A stretch of 64,000 bases of DNA from Microbispora rosea (GCF_900156315.1 NZ_FTNI01000004.1:186001-250000), one strand, 5' to 3'; counted from the stretch's first letter, positions 35,073 to 43,501 are shown. Numbers and translations are program-made. Notes: a model not told the origin generated them from the sequence alone.

Positions 35073-36383
35073 CTAGAGCGTGATGTCCTCCAGCATCTCG
35101 GTCACCAGGGCGGCGATCGGCGAGCGCTCGGACCTGGTCAGCGTGATGTGGGCGAACAGCGGGTGGCCCTTGAGCTTCTCCACCACCGCGACGACGCCGT
35201 CGTGCCGGCCCACCCGCAGGTTGTCGCGCTGCGCGATGTCGTGGGTGAGCACGACCCGCGAGTTGGCGCCGATGCGGGACAGCACGGTCAGCAGCACGCC
35301 GCGCTCCAGCGACTGCGCCTCGTCCACGATCACGAAGGCGTCGTGGAGGGAACGGCCGCGGATGTGGGTCAGCGGCAGCACCTCCAGCATGCCCCGGTCG
35401 ATGACCTCCTCGATGACCTCGGGGGACGTGACCGCGCCCAGCGTGTCGTAGACCGCCTGGGCCCACGGGCCCATCTTGTCGTTCTCGGAGCCGGGCAGGT
35501 AGCCGAGCTCCTGGCCGCCCACTGCGTACAGGGGGCGGAAGACAATGATCTTGCGGTGCTGGCGGCGCTCCAGCACCGCCTCCAGGCCCGCGCACAGCGC
35601 CAGCGCGGACTTGCCGGTGCCGGCACGCCCGCCCATCGAGACGATGCCGACGTCGGGGTCCATCAGCAGGTCGAGCGCGATCCGCTGCTCCGCCGACCGG
35701 CCGTGTAGCCCGAAGACCTCACGGTCGCCCCGCACCAGACGCACCGACTTGTCCGGCAGGACGCGGCCGAGTGCGGAGCCGCGGCTCGACAGCAGCCGCA
35801 GACCGGTGTGGCACGGCAGGTCGCGCGCCTCGTCGATGTCGGCCGTGCCGACCTCGAAGAGGGCGTCCATCTCCTCCGTGGTGACCTGGAGCTCCGCCAT
35901 GCCGGTCCAGCCGGACTCGACCACCATGCCGGCGCGGTATTCCTCCGCGGCGAGGCCGATGGACGCGGCCTTGACCCGCATCGGCAGGTCCTTCGACACC
36001 AGCACCACGTCCTTCCCCTCCGCCGCGAGGTTCTGCGCGACGGTGAGGATGCGGGTGTCGTTGTCGCCCAGGCGGAAGCCCGCCGGGAGGCAGGACGGAT
36101 CACTATGGTTCAGCTCGACCCGGATGTTCCCGTCGCCGATCGGCATGGGCTCATCCAGCCGTCCGTGCCGCACTCTGAGGTCATCGAGGAAGCGCAGCGC
36201 CTCCCGGGCGAAGTAGCCGAGCTCGGGGTGGTGACGCTTGGCCTCCAGTTCCGTGATGACGACGATCGGGACGACGACCTCGTGCTCGGCGAAGCGGCTC
36301 ATCGCCGCCGGGTCGGCGAGCAGGACAGACGTGTCCAGAACGTAGGTGCGGGATGTGGACGGGTTGCTCGAGGACACTGCCAC
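35073..36383 (-). CDS. phoH2: PIN-PhoH fusion protein (PhoH2 type)
   Basis: 436-residue protein joining an N-terminal PIN ribonuclease domain to a C-terminal PhoH ATPase/helicase. PIN (about residues 12-140): acidic residues in [20 protein letters not shown] and [13 protein letters not shown]. PhoH: Walker [13 protein letters not shown] near residue 255, Walker B-like [11 protein letters not shown] and a following [14 protein letters not shown] segment. PhoH2 of mycobacteria unwinds and cleaves RNA. GTG 36383 has a G-rich ribosome site with a strong hairpin just upstream. It converges with the lipoprotein gene (15 bp). The 246-bp upstream gap suggests complex control. Confidence 0.94.
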   Translation of the reverse strand: MAVSSSNPSTSRTYVLDTSVLLADPAAMSRFAEHEVVVPIVVITELEAKRHHPELGYFAREALRFLDDLRVRHGRLDEPMPIGDGNIRVELNHSDPSCLPAGFRLGDNDTRILTVAQNLAAEGKDVVLVSKDLPMRVKAASIGLAAEEYRAGMVVESGWTGMAELQVTTEEMDALFEVGTADIDEARDLPCHTGLRLLSSRGSALGRVLPDKSVRLVRGDREVFGLHGRSAEQRIALDLLMDPDVGIVSMGGRAGTGKSALALCAGLEAVLERRQHRKIIVFRPLYAVGGQELGYLPGSENDKMGPWAQAVYDTLGAVTSPEVIEEVIDRGMLEVLPLTHIRGRSLHDAFVIVDEAQSLERGVLLTVLSRIGANSRVVLTHDIAQRDNLRVGRHDGVVAVVEKLKGHPLFAHITLTRSERSPIAALVTEMLEDITL

Positions 36384-36395
36384 GCGTTCTCCCCC

Positions 36396-36416
36396 GGGCG
36401 CCTGAGGTGGGCGCCC
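36396..36416 (-). promoter_or_regulatory. hairpin in the phoH2 leader
   Basis: GGGCGCC (36396-36402) and GGCGCCC (36410-36416) form a perfect 7-bp all-GC stem with a 7-nt loop. It lies 12 bp upstream of the start codon and abuts the GGGGGAG ribosome site on the coding strand, so it could limit translation initiation. Confidence 0.45.
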
Positions 36417-36561
36417 TGCCTTGACTGGTGGTGAACGGACCGGGCCCGTGACCTGCGAAGGCAGACCGGGGCTCCGGCCCTCCTCGCATGGTGGTCGCGC
36501 AAGGACGGGCCCTCTCCCGAGGTGGTGGCCGCCGATCCCCTCGACGGCCGCTCAGCTACCA

Positions 36562-36607
36562 CGTTACGTAACGAATCTCCCCAGCCCAATAGGTTTACGC
36601 TGGTAAA
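36562..36607. promoter_or_regulatory. palindromes upstream of phoH2
   Basis: CGTTACGTAACG (36562-36573) is a perfect 12-bp palindrome, and TTTAC-GCTG-GTAAA (36594-36607) a second, imperfectly spaced inverted repeat. Both sit in an AT-richer stretch about 180-220 bp upstream of phoH2 and just downstream of the cis-prenyltransferase stop. The rest of this 246-bp gap (36384-36629) holds no credible gene. Confidence 0.4.
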
Positions 36608-36629
36608 AAGACGCTGGTCACGTACCGTC

Positions 36630-37391
36630 TCAGGAGCCGTACCGACGGTGCCGTGCGGCGTACGAGCGGAGCGCCCGCAGGAAGTCGACTCTGCGGAAGT
36701 CGGGCCAGTAGGCCTCGCAGAAGTAGAACTCGGAGTGGGCGCTCTGCCAGAGCAGGAATCCGGAGAGCCGCTGCTCTCCCGAGGTCCGGATGACGAGATC
36801 CGGGTCGGGCAGGCCGCGCGTGTAGAGATGCTTCGCGATGTGCTCGACGTCGAGGACCTCGACGAGGTCCTCGATACTTGCGCCCTTGCTGGCATGCTCC
36901 TGGAGGAGGGAGCGCACCGCATCAGCGATCTCACGCCTTCCTCCATACCCAACGGCAACGTTCACAATCAGGCCTGGACGATGCGATGTGGTTTCTTTTG
37001 CGTGTTTGAGGACACGAGCCGTGTGATCGGGCAGAAGGTCGAGCGAGCCCATGGGGTTGAGGTGCCATCCCTGGTCCACGAGATCCTGGACGAGGTTCTC
37101 GATCACCTGGAGCAGCGGATCGAGCTCGGCCCTGTCCCTGGCGAGGTTGTCGGTGGAAAGCAGCCACAGCGTCACGTACTCGACCCCGGCCTCGCGGCAC
37201 CACACCAGCAGCTCGGAGATCTTGTCGGCGCCCTTCTGGTGGCCCCGGCTGACGTCCCGCAGGCCCATGGCCCGCGCCCATCTGCGGTTGCCGTCCACGA
37301 TGACGCCGACGTGGCGGGGAATCTGGTCGGAGGACAGCTTCCGTTCGAGCCTGCGCTCGTACAGCTTGTACACGAGATCGCGCACGCTCAT
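36630..37391 (-). CDS. uppS: cis-prenyltransferase (Z-isoprenyl diphosphate synthase)
   Basis: 253-residue cis-prenyltransferase condensing isopentenyl diphosphate units for polyprenyl carrier lipids. The catalytic Asp motif appears as VGVIVDGNRRWAR near residue 27, followed by GHQKGADKISELLVWC. The C-terminal signature is DLVIRTSGEQRLSGFLLWQSAHSEFYF. Members with this DGNRRWA version include the mycobacterial short-chain Z-farnesyl diphosphate synthase (Rv1086), so the product may be C15 rather than undecaprenyl. ATG 37391 is chosen because GAGGG precedes it; an upstream GTG would add 13 residues. It lies between PEPCK and phoH2, on the same strand. Confidence 0.92.
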   Translation of the reverse strand: MSVRDLVYKLYERRLERKLSSDQIPRHVGVIVDGNRRWARAMGLRDVSRGHQKGADKISELLVWCREAGVEYVTLWLLSTDNLARDRAELDPLLQVIENLVQDLVDQGWHLNPMGSLDLLPDHTARVLKHAKETTSHRPGLIVNVAVGYGGRREIADAVRSLLQEHASKGASIEDLVEVLDVEHIAKHLYTRGLPDPDLVIRTSGEQRLSGFLLWQSAHSEFYFCEAYWPDFRRVDFLRALRSYAARHRRYGS

Positions 37392-37557
37392 GCAACCCTC
37401 TTCCTCGCGACGGTGGGGCTCGATCACCAATTATCGCGGGCGAACCGGCATGCCCCGCCCTCCTCGCGCTTTCCTGAACACGGCCCGGATAACCCGCCAG
37501 GGGCGGCCGCCGGCGCGGCGCGCCCCCGCCGGGGAACGACGCGACAAGCCGCCGGAC

Positions 37558-39426
37558 TCAGCCGAGCCGCTGGACCAGGGCACGGTACTCGTCCCACAGC
37601 TCCTCCGGCATGTGATCGCCGAAGGTCTCGAAGTGGGGCGGGATCAGCGCGGCCTCCTCGCGCCACACCTCGGGGTCGACGCCGAGCAGGAGCTCCATGT
37701 CCTCGGGCGCGATGTCGAGGCCCTCGGTGTCGAGTGAGGCCGGCACGTTGCCGATGGGCGTGGGCACGGCGCCGGCCACGCCGTTCAGCCGGTCGACGAT
37801 CCACTTGAGCACCCGGCTGTTCTCGCCGAAGCCCGGCCACAGGAAGCGGCCGTTCGCGTCCTTGCGGAACCAGTTCACGTAGTAGATCCTCGGCAGCTTC
37901 TCCGGGTCGGTCATCGTGCCGACCTCGAGCCAGTGCGCGAAGTAGTCGCCCATGTTGTAGCCGCAGAACGGCAGCATCGCGAACGGGTCGCGGCGCAGCT
38001 CGCCGACCTTGCCCTCGGCCGCCGCGGTCTTCTCCGAGGCCACGTTGGCGCCCAGGAACACGCCGTGCTGCCAGCTCAGCGACTCGGTCACCAGCGGCAC
38101 CGCGGTCGCCCTGCGGCCGCCGAACAGGATGGCCGAGATCGGCACCCCGGCGGGGTCCTGCCACTCGGGGGCGATCGTCGGGCACTGCTCGGCCGGAGTG
38201 GTGAACCGGGCGTTCGGGTGGGCCGCGGGCTCGCCGGACCCGGGCGTCCAGTCACGGCCCTTCCAGTCGGTGAGGTGCGCGGGCGGCTCGTCGGTGAGGC
38301 CCTCCCACCAGACGTCCCCGTCGTCGGTCAGCGCGACGTTCGTGAAGATGCTGTTGCCCCACAGCGTCTCGATCGCGTTGGCGTTCGTCGACTGCCCGGT
38401 CCCGGGCGCGACGCCGAAGAAGCCGGCCTCCGGGTTGATCGCGTACAGCCGGCCGTCGGGGCCGAAGCGCATCCAGGCGATGTCGTCGCCGATCGTCTCG
38501 ACCTTCCAGCCCGGGATCGTGGGCCGGAGCATGGCGAGGTTCGTCTTGCCGCACGCCGACGGGAAGGCCGCGGCGACGTACCGCGCCTCGCCCTGCGGCG
38601 GCGTGAGCTTGAGGATCAGCATGTGCTCGGCCAGCCAGCCCTCGTCGCGGGCCATCACGCTGGCGATCCGCAGCGCGTAGCACTTCTTGCCCAGCAGCGC
38701 GTTGCCGCCGTAGCCCGAGCCGTACGACCAGATCTCGCGGGTCTCCGGGAAGTGGCTGATGTACTTGGTCGTGCTGCACGGCCACGGCACGTCGGCCTGG
38801 CCGGGCCTCAGCGGCGCGCCCACCGAGTGGACCGCCTTCACGAAGTCGCCGTGCTCATGGTCGCGCCTGCCGTGGCCCTCGTTGGCTCGTGCCTCGCTCC
38901 CTCGGGCCTTTCGCGCCGCTGCGCGCTCCTCGATCAGGCGCAGCGCCTCATCCCCCATGCGGGTCATGATCCGCATCGACACCACGACGTACGGCGAGTC
39001 GGTGATCTCGACGCCGAGCTGCGAGATGTTCCCGCCCAGGGGACCCATGCAGAACGGCACGACGTACATCGTCCGGCCCCGCATGCAGCCCTTGAACAGC
39101 GTGCCGAACGTGCGGCGCATCTCGTCGGGCGCGATCCAGTTGTTGGTCGGCCCGGCGTCCTCCTCACGCTCGGAGCAAATGAACGTGCGGTCCTCCACGC
39201 GGGCGACGTCACTGGGGTCCGAGGTCGCGTAGAAGCTGTTGGGACGCTTGACCAGTCGCGTGAAGGTGCCCTGTTCGACCAGAAGGTTGGTCAGGCGCGT
39301 CCATTCGGCCTCGGAGCCGTCGCACCATTCGATCCGGTCGGGCTGGGTCAGCTCCGCGATCTGGGTCACCCAGGCCGCCAGATCGCTGTGAGTGGTGGGC
39401 GTCGGTACCTCTACTGAAATGGACAC
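37558..39426 (-). CDS. pckG: phosphoenolpyruvate carboxykinase (GTP)
   Basis: 622-residue enzyme forming PEP from oxaloacetate with GTP, the first committed gluconeogenic step. The GTP-type signatures are the P-loop-like [44 protein letters not shown] and [18 protein letters not shown]. Compared with the usual sequence, a charged block of about 25 residues (roughly residues 167-192, with [21 protein letters not shown]) is inserted before [10 protein letters not shown]. It starts at GTG 39426 with AAGGAG upstream. The 280-bp upstream region carries an inverted repeat and three DasR-like palindromes, pointing to carbon-source control. It works with glpX in gluconeogenesis. Confidence 0.95.
   Translation of the reverse strand: MSISVEVPTPTTHSDLAAWVTQIAELTQPDRIEWCDGSEAEWTRLTNLLVEQGTFTRLVKRPNSFYATSDPSDVARVEDRTFICSEREEDAGPTNNWIAPDEMRRTFGTLFKGCMRGRTMYVVPFCMGPLGGNISQLGVEITDSPYVVVSMRIMTRMGDEALRLIEERAAARKARGSEARANEGHGRRDHEHGDFVKAVHSVGAPLRPGQADVPWPCSTTKYISHFPETREIWSYGSGYGGNALLGKKCYALRIASVMARDEGWLAEHMLILKLTPPQGEARYVAAAFPSACGKTNLAMLRPTIPGWKVETIGDDIAWMRFGPDGRLYAINPEAGFFGVAPGTGQSTNANAIETLWGNSIFTNVALTDDGDVWWEGLTDEPPAHLTDWKGRDWTPGSGEPAAHPNARFTTPAEQCPTIAPEWQDPAGVPISAILFGGRRATAVPLVTESLSWQHGVFLGANVASEKTAAAEGKVGELRRDPFAMLPFCGYNMGDYFAHWLEVGTMTDPEKLPRIYYVNWFRKDANGRFLWPGFGENSRVLKWIVDRLNGVAGAVPTPIGNVPASLDTEGLDIAPEDMELLLGVDPEVWREEAALIPPHFETFGDHMPEELWDEYRALVQRLG
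38874..38908. repeat. CTCG-rich segment inserted in frame within pckG
   Basis: On the plus strand GGCCC (38874-38878) and GGGCC (38904-38908) bracket a stretch where CTCG recurs every 7-8 bp. The block lies inside the inserted charged residues of PEPCK. It resembles short GC-rich repetitive elements dispersed in actinomycete genomes rather than ordinary coding sequence. Confidence 0.4.
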
Positions 39427-39492
39427 GGGGGCGGCTCCTTAATCTCTCAGGGCCAGAGCATCATCCGCGACGAATGGCTTCCGAATCCAATT

Positions 39493-39518
39493 GGAGTGGA
39501 CCACGGCGTTTCCACTCC
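39493..39518. promoter_or_regulatory. inverted repeat upstream of pckG
   Basis: GGAGTGGA (39493-39500) and TCCACTCC (39511-39518): perfect 8-bp arms, 10-nt spacer, 67 bp before the pckG start. The left arm is within ATTGGAGTGGACCACG, itself a weak match to the DasR-like motif further upstream. A candidate operator in the pckG promoter region. Confidence 0.5.
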
Positions 39519-39659
39519 GTTAAATCGGCGCCATTCTCGACTTCACGGCCTCGGATGCCATCGGCGCAGGCAGCGGCCGTGATGTTGTGGGACCTTACCC
39601 ACTCTGGCCCTGTTGAAAAAACGTCCTTCTCCCCCTTACCCTCCTCACCGTCCCTACAC

Positions 39660-39716
39660 ATTGGTATAGGCCAATTCGAATGGTCCAGACCTCTCGGGGA
39701 ATTGGTTCAGTCCAAT
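39660..39716. promoter_or_regulatory. three DasR/GntR-like operators upstream of pckG
   Basis: ATTGGTATAGGCCAAT (39660-39675), AATGGTCCAGACCTCT (39679-39694) and ATTGGTTCAGTCCAAT (39701-39716). Against the palindromic DasR element (core TGGTCTAGACCA, here taken as ATTGGTCTAGACCAAT) they match at 14, 12 and 13 of 16 positions by eye. Centres are 19 and 22 bp apart. The array is about 235-290 bp upstream of pckG; the third copy overlaps the last bases of the gene at 39707. The remaining part of the 280-bp gap (39427-39706) has no credible gene. Confidence 0.55.
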
Positions 39717-40228
39717 CCGCCGGGTCCTTCCGCCCTGATCCGGTCCACGTGCTGGAGGGCATCGCGCAGGTCAGCGAGCCAACTGTCGGTGTGCTTGCCG
39801 ACGAGCCTGACGCACCAGGCCAGCGCGTCGCTGCGGCTGCGCGCGACACCCGCGGCGACCAGGGTGTCGAGGACCTGCCGTTCCGGCTGGCGCAGCCGGG
39901 TCATGACGGGGACGGAAAGAGTGGTGAACATCACTGTCGCGTCACCCACGACGACGCCCCAGGAGACCTTGCGGCGGAAGCGGTGCTCGGCCTCCCTGGC
40001 GATGTCGATCCTGCGCTCGCGCGTCTCCTCGCGGAACCGCTCGACGTACCCCTCCATGGCCGCCGCGCGCTCCAGGTCGGGGAGCCCTTCGGCCACCGAC
40101 AGCGGCGGAAGCGTGCCCAGCACGGCGATCTCCTCGCGGTCCACCACGACCTTGGGGGGCCCGGCGAACCAGGTGTCCGGCAACCGGCCGGCGAACCAGG
40201 CGCTCAACTGTTCTTCTTCTGAATGCAT
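39707..40228 (-). CDS. uncharacterised 173-aa protein, probably self-regulated
   Basis: I do not recognise a named family. The sequence is soluble and charged. The N-terminal part has WFAGRLPDTWFAGPPKVVVDREEI. A middle Arg/Glu-rich helix follows (EGYVERFREETRERRIDIAREAEHRFRRKVSWG). The C-terminal part (RQPERQVLDTLVAAGVARSRSDALAWCVRLVGKH) resembles the helix arrangement of ribbon-helix-helix proteins, so DNA or protein binding is possible. The start ATG is overlapped by a perfect palindrome (ATGTAAT-N4-ATTACAT) that also contains TAATGT, a -10-like box 7 nt upstream, so autoregulation is likely. It is divergent from a DHA2 exporter and lies upstream of pckG on the same strand. Confidence 0.65.
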   Translation of the reverse strand: MHSEEEQLSAWFAGRLPDTWFAGPPKVVVDREEIAVLGTLPPLSVAEGLPDLERAAAMEGYVERFREETRERRIDIAREAEHRFRRKVSWGVVVGDATVMFTTLSVPVMTRLRQPERQVLDTLVAAGVARSRSDALAWCVRLVGKHTDSWLADLRDALQHVDRIRAEGPGGLD

Positions 40229-40244
40229 GTAATCAACATTACAT
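40227..40244. promoter_or_regulatory. operator over the start of the 173-aa gene
   Basis: ATGTAAT-CAAC-ATTACAT: perfect 7-bp arms, 4-nt spacer. It overlaps the first two bases of the start codon and the -10-like TAATGT on the coding strand, a geometry expected for a strong repressor site. Confidence 0.55.
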
Positions 40245-40282
40245 CCCTGCTGTCCGGAAGCCGAGATTGACAGTAGCTATTT

Positions 40283-40301
40283 TTTGAGAGTTACTTTCAA
40301 A
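40283..40301. promoter_or_regulatory. TetR-type operator over the DHA2 exporter promoter
   Basis: TTTGAGAGTTACTTTCAAA is palindromic at 16 of 19 positions. It covers TACTTT (40292-40297), a -10-like box ending 6 nt before ATG 40304, so binding would block the exporter promoter. The likely repressor is the TetR encoded just after the exporter. Confidence 0.55.
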
Positions 40302-40303
40302 TT

Positions 40304-41827
40304 ATGGCTTCTCTCACTTCTCGCTGGTGGGCGCTCGGCGCCCTCGTCCTGAGCGCCCTCGTCATCGGCATGGACGCGACCGTGCTCAACGTGGCGCTGC
40401 CGACGCTCGCGGCCGACCTGCACGCCTCGACGGGTGACCTGCAGTGGATCGTCGACGCCTACCTGATTCCGTTCGCCGCGCTCATGCTCCCGGCGGGTGC
40501 GCTCGGCGACCGCTTCGGCCGCAGGCGTCTGCTGCTGGCCGGGCTCGCGGCCTTCGGGATCGCATCGGTGTTCGCGACGTACGCGGGCGGCACCGGCGCC
40601 CTGATCGCGGCCCGCGCGCTGATGGGCGCCGGCGGCGCGGTGATCATGCCGCTGTCGACCTCGATCCTGCCGGTGGTCTTCCCTCCGGCCGAGCGCGGGC
40701 GCGCGATCGCCGTGTGGACGGCCGCCATGGCGCTCGGCCTGCCCCTCGGCCCCGTCGTGGGCGGCTACCTGCTCGACCACTTCTGGTGGGGCTCGGTCTT
40801 CCTCGTGAACATCCCGATGATCGTCGTCGCGGCGGTGGCGGTGGCGGCGTTCATCCCCGAGTCGCGCGACCCCACCGCGCCGCGGACCGACGTGCCCGGC
40901 GCGCTGCTGTCGGTGACGGGCCTGGCCGCGCTGGTGTACGGCGTCATCGAGGCCCCGGCGCGCGGCTGGAGCGACCCTCGCGTGCTGGGCGCTCTCGGCG
41001 CCGGGGCGGTGCTGCTGGCGGTGTTCGTCCGCGTCGAGGCCCGCACCCGGCAACCGATGACGGACCTCGGCCTGTTCCGCAGCCGGGTCTTCGTGTGGGG
41101 CGCGGCGGGCGCGACGTTCGTGAGCCTCGGTATGTCGGGCGTCCTGTTCGTCGTCCCCCAGCATTTGCAGGCCGTGCTCGGGCACGACGCTCTCGGCACC
41201 GGCGTTCGGGTGATCCCCATGGTGGCCGGGCTGATGGCCGGCGGCCTGGCCGGAGAGCGGCTCACCGCCCGGCTCGGGCTGCGCGTGGTGATGCCGGCGG
41301 GCCTGGTCGTGCTCGCCGCCGGGTTCTTCCTGGGCTCCGGGACCACGGTGTCGGGCGGGGCGTCCTCGGCGTACGGCTTCGTCGCGGCCTGGCTGGCCGT
41401 CCTCGGCGCGGGCGTCGGCCTCGCCATGGTCCCCGCGATGGACGGCGTGCTCGCGACGCTGCCCGAGGAGCGGTCGGGCTCCGGTTCGGCGACCCTGCAG
41501 ACAGTGCGTCAGGTCGGCGGCGCCCTGGGCGTCGCCGGTCTCGGCAGTATGCTCTCGGCGGCGTACGCCTCGGATCTGCCGGACGGTGCTCCGGAGGCGG
41601 CGTCCGACTCGATCACGGCCGCGGCGGTCCTGGCCGCGCGTGCGGGGGACGCCGCGCTGCTGAGCGCCGCCAGGGAGGCCTTCGTGCACGGCATGGACCT
41701 GGTCCTGTTGGTGTGCGGGGCCACGTCGGTGCTGGCCGCCGTCCTGGTGGCCGTCTTCCTACCGGGGAGTACGGCCAGGCGCGGAAAGACGGCAGAATCG
41801 GGGCATGAGCTCACCCCAGCGCGCTGA
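40304..41827 (+). CDS. DHA2-family drug/proton antiporter (MFS, 14 TM)
   Basis: 507-residue exporter with about 14 hydrophobic segments. Family marks: LVIGMDATVLNVALPTLAADL in TM1, LQWIVDAYLIPFAALMLPAGAL, the motif-A loop GDRFGRRRLLLAG and the motif-C-like GLPLGPVVGGYLLDHFWW. DHA2 members expel hydrophobic drugs or antibiotics in exchange for protons. The start has no Shine-Dalgarno and probably yields a leaderless mRNA under an operator. The gene overlaps the following tetR start by 23 bp, a common layout in which the exporter and its repressor form one transcript. Confidence 0.92.
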   Translation: MASLTSRWWALGALVLSALVIGMDATVLNVALPTLAADLHASTGDLQWIVDAYLIPFAALMLPAGALGDRFGRRRLLLAGLAAFGIASVFATYAGGTGALIAARALMGAGGAVIMPLSTSILPVVFPPAERGRAIAVWTAAMALGLPLGPVVGGYLLDHFWWGSVFLVNIPMIVVAAVAVAAFIPESRDPTAPRTDVPGALLSVTGLAALVYGVIEAPARGWSDPRVLGALGAGAVLLAVFVRVEARTRQPMTDLGLFRSRVFVWGAAGATFVSLGMSGVLFVVPQHLQAVLGHDALGTGVRVIPMVAGLMAGGLAGERLTARLGLRVVMPAGLVVLAAGFFLGSGTTVSGGASSAYGFVAAWLAVLGAGVGLAMVPAMDGVLATLPEERSGSGSATLQTVRQVGGALGVAGLGSMLSAAYASDLPDGAPEAASDSITAAAVLAARAGDAALLSAAREAFVHGMDLVLLVCGATSVLAAVLVAVFLPGSTARRGKTAESGHELTPAR

Positions 41828-42437
41828 CCGGACCTCGTCCCCCTCCGACCGCGCTGTCACGAGCCTGCGCGAGCGCAAGAAGGCCAAGACCCGCAGGACC
41901 ATCCAGGAGCAGGCCCTGCGGCTGTTCGCCGAGCAGGGGTACGACGCGACGACGGTCGAGCAGATCGCGGAGGCGGCGGAGGTCTCCCCCAGCACGTTCT
42001 TCCGCTACTTCCCCACGAAGGAGGACGTGGTCACCCAGGACGACTACGACCCGATCCTGATGGAGATGCTCAAGGCACAGCCGGCCGGCCGGCCTCCGCT
42101 GACCGCCCTGCGCGCCGCGTTCCGCACCGCGTTCGAGTCGATGGGGGCCGAGGAACTCGACAAGGTGCTCGCCAGGACCAAGCTCGCCATCTCCGTGCCC
42201 GCCCTGCGCGCCCGCACGGTGGAAGGGATGTTCGCCACGATCGACATGCTCGCGGGCGCGGTGGCCGAGCGGGAGGGCCGCGACCCGCACAGCCCCGCCG
42301 TACGGACGCTCGTCGGCGCGGTCATGGGAGTCATGCTCCCGGCGCTGTTCACCTGGGTGGAACAGGACGGCAGGACACCGCTGCCCGTGCTGCTCGACGA
42401 GGCCCTCGGCTACCTGGAGGCCGGGCTGCCGATCTAG
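41805..42437 (+). CDS. TetR family repressor of the DHA2 exporter
   Basis: 210-residue TetR-type regulator. The HTH spans about residues 25-75 (TRRTIQEQALRLFAEQGYDATTVEQIAEAAEVSPSTFFRYF, in which the last tyrosine/phenylalanine pair is typical). The effector domain follows. The start ATG lies inside the end of the exporter gene. It probably represses that gene through the 19-bp palindrome at 40283 and is released by an exported compound. Its last 4 bp overlap the opposing oxidoreductase gene. Confidence 0.88.
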   Translation: MSSPQRADRTSSPSDRAVTSLRERKKAKTRRTIQEQALRLFAEQGYDATTVEQIAEAAEVSPSTFFRYFPTKEDVVTQDDYDPILMEMLKAQPAGRPPLTALRAAFRTAFESMGAEELDKVLARTKLAISVPALRARTVEGMFATIDMLAGAVAEREGRDPHSPAVRTLVGAVMGVMLPALFTWVEQDGRTPLPVLLDEALGYLEAGLPI

Positions 42438-43414
42438 TCCGTCTGGTCCGGCACGACCCGTAGAACGATCTTGCCCTGGATGTGCCCGTGTTCGGCCCTT
42501 TCATGGGCCCTCGCGGCCTCGGCGAGCGGGAAGACGGAGTCCAGCCCGACGCGCAGCCGGCCCTCCTCCAGCAGGCGTCCCAGCTCGGCCATCTGCTTTC
42601 CGTCCGAGTGGACCTGGCCGGACCGGAAGGTGACGCCCAGCTCGGCCGCGCGCTCCCGGTGGTACTCGCCGGGGAAGACCGGGCTGATCACGCCGCCGGG
42701 CCGCAGCACCGGCAGGAACCGATGGGCGTCCGGCCCGCCCACGCTGTCGATGAGCACGTCCACGTCGCGCACCTCGTCCTCCGCACGGGTGGTCGTGTAG
42801 TCGACGAACTCGTCCACTCCCAGCTCCCGCAGGAACGTCTCGTGCCGTCCCGAGGCGACCCCGATGACGTACGCGCCCCGCGACTTGGCGAGCTGCACCG
42901 CGAAGTGGCCGACCCCGCCAGCGGCGCCGTTGACCAGCACCCTGCGGCCCTCGTCGAGCTTGATGTGGTCGAAGACGAACTGGTAGGCGGTGAGCCCCGC
43001 CATCGGCACGGCGGCCGCCTCGACGTGGCTGAGCGAGGCGGGCTTGCGGGCCAGGTGGGACGCGGGTGAGGTGGTGTACTCGGCGTAGCCCCTGCCCCCG
43101 TGCTCCACGGCGGGAAAACGCACGAGCCCGAAGACCTCGTCGCCCTCCTGCCACTCGCCGACGCCGTGGCCGACGGCCACGACCACGCCGGAGACGTCCG
43201 AGCCCGGCGTGTACGGCAGCGCGAACGTGGGCCGCATCTCCTCGGGGATGTTCGAGTAGCCCCTGCGGACGTACCAGTCGGGCGGGTTCATCCCGGCCGC
43301 GTGGACCTGGACGAGCACGTCCCCGGGACCCGGCTCGGGGCGGGGAACCTCCTCCACCGCCAGAACTTCCGGCTCCCCGGTCCTGTGCATGCGGACGGCC
43401 TTCATCGTGGGCAT
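42434..43414 (-). CDS. NADPH:quinone reductase-like oxidoreductase (MDR superfamily)
   Basis: 326-residue medium-chain reductase. The N-terminal GroES-like domain has VQVHAAGMNPPDWYVRRG and PYTPGSDVSGVVVAVG. The Rossmann domain has VLVNGAAGGVGHFAVQLAKSRGA, the AAGGVG motif typical of zinc-independent quinone reductases; the zinc-binding Cys cluster is absent. It should reduce quinones or enones with NADPH. The start at 43414 has AGGAGG upstream; a longer open frame upstream is not family-like. It is divergent from a TetR gene across a region with two tandem palindromes, so induction by electrophiles or quinones is likely. Confidence 0.88.
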   Translation of the reverse strand: MPTMKAVRMHRTGEPEVLAVEEVPRPEPGPGDVLVQVHAAGMNPPDWYVRRGYSNIPEEMRPTFALPYTPGSDVSGVVVAVGHGVGEWQEGDEVFGLVRFPAVEHGGRGYAEYTTSPASHLARKPASLSHVEAAAVPMAGLTAYQFVFDHIKLDEGRRVLVNGAAGGVGHFAVQLAKSRGAYVIGVASGRHETFLRELGVDEFVDYTTTRAEDEVRDVDVLIDSVGGPDAHRFLPVLRPGGVISPVFPGEYHRERAAELGVTFRSGQVHSDGKQMAELGRLLEEGRLRVGLDSVFPLAEAARAHERAEHGHIQGKIVLRVVPDQTD

Positions 43415-43439
43415 CGGTCCTCCTGTGCGACTACGATTC

Positions 43440-43477
43440 GGAGCGGTGCTCCAGATAATAAGCGGAGCACTGCTCCG
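43440..43477. promoter_or_regulatory. paired TetR-type operators
   Basis: GGAGC-GGT-GCTCC (43440-43452) and CGGAGC-ACT-GCTCCG (43463-43477), both perfect inverted repeats with a 3-nt centre, centres 24 bp apart. GATAAT (43454-43459), a -10-like box, lies between them. They fill the spacer between the quinone reductase and the divergent tetR. Confidence 0.7.
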
Positions 43478-43501
43478 TATGTCAAGTGCAAGGATCGACG
43501 C

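Noticed and set aside
39474-40232. Plus-strand frame covering the gap and the 173-aa gene
   Set aside because: Ser/Arg-rich, without start signals. The minus-strand frame has a palindrome-controlled promoter and more plausible protein composition.
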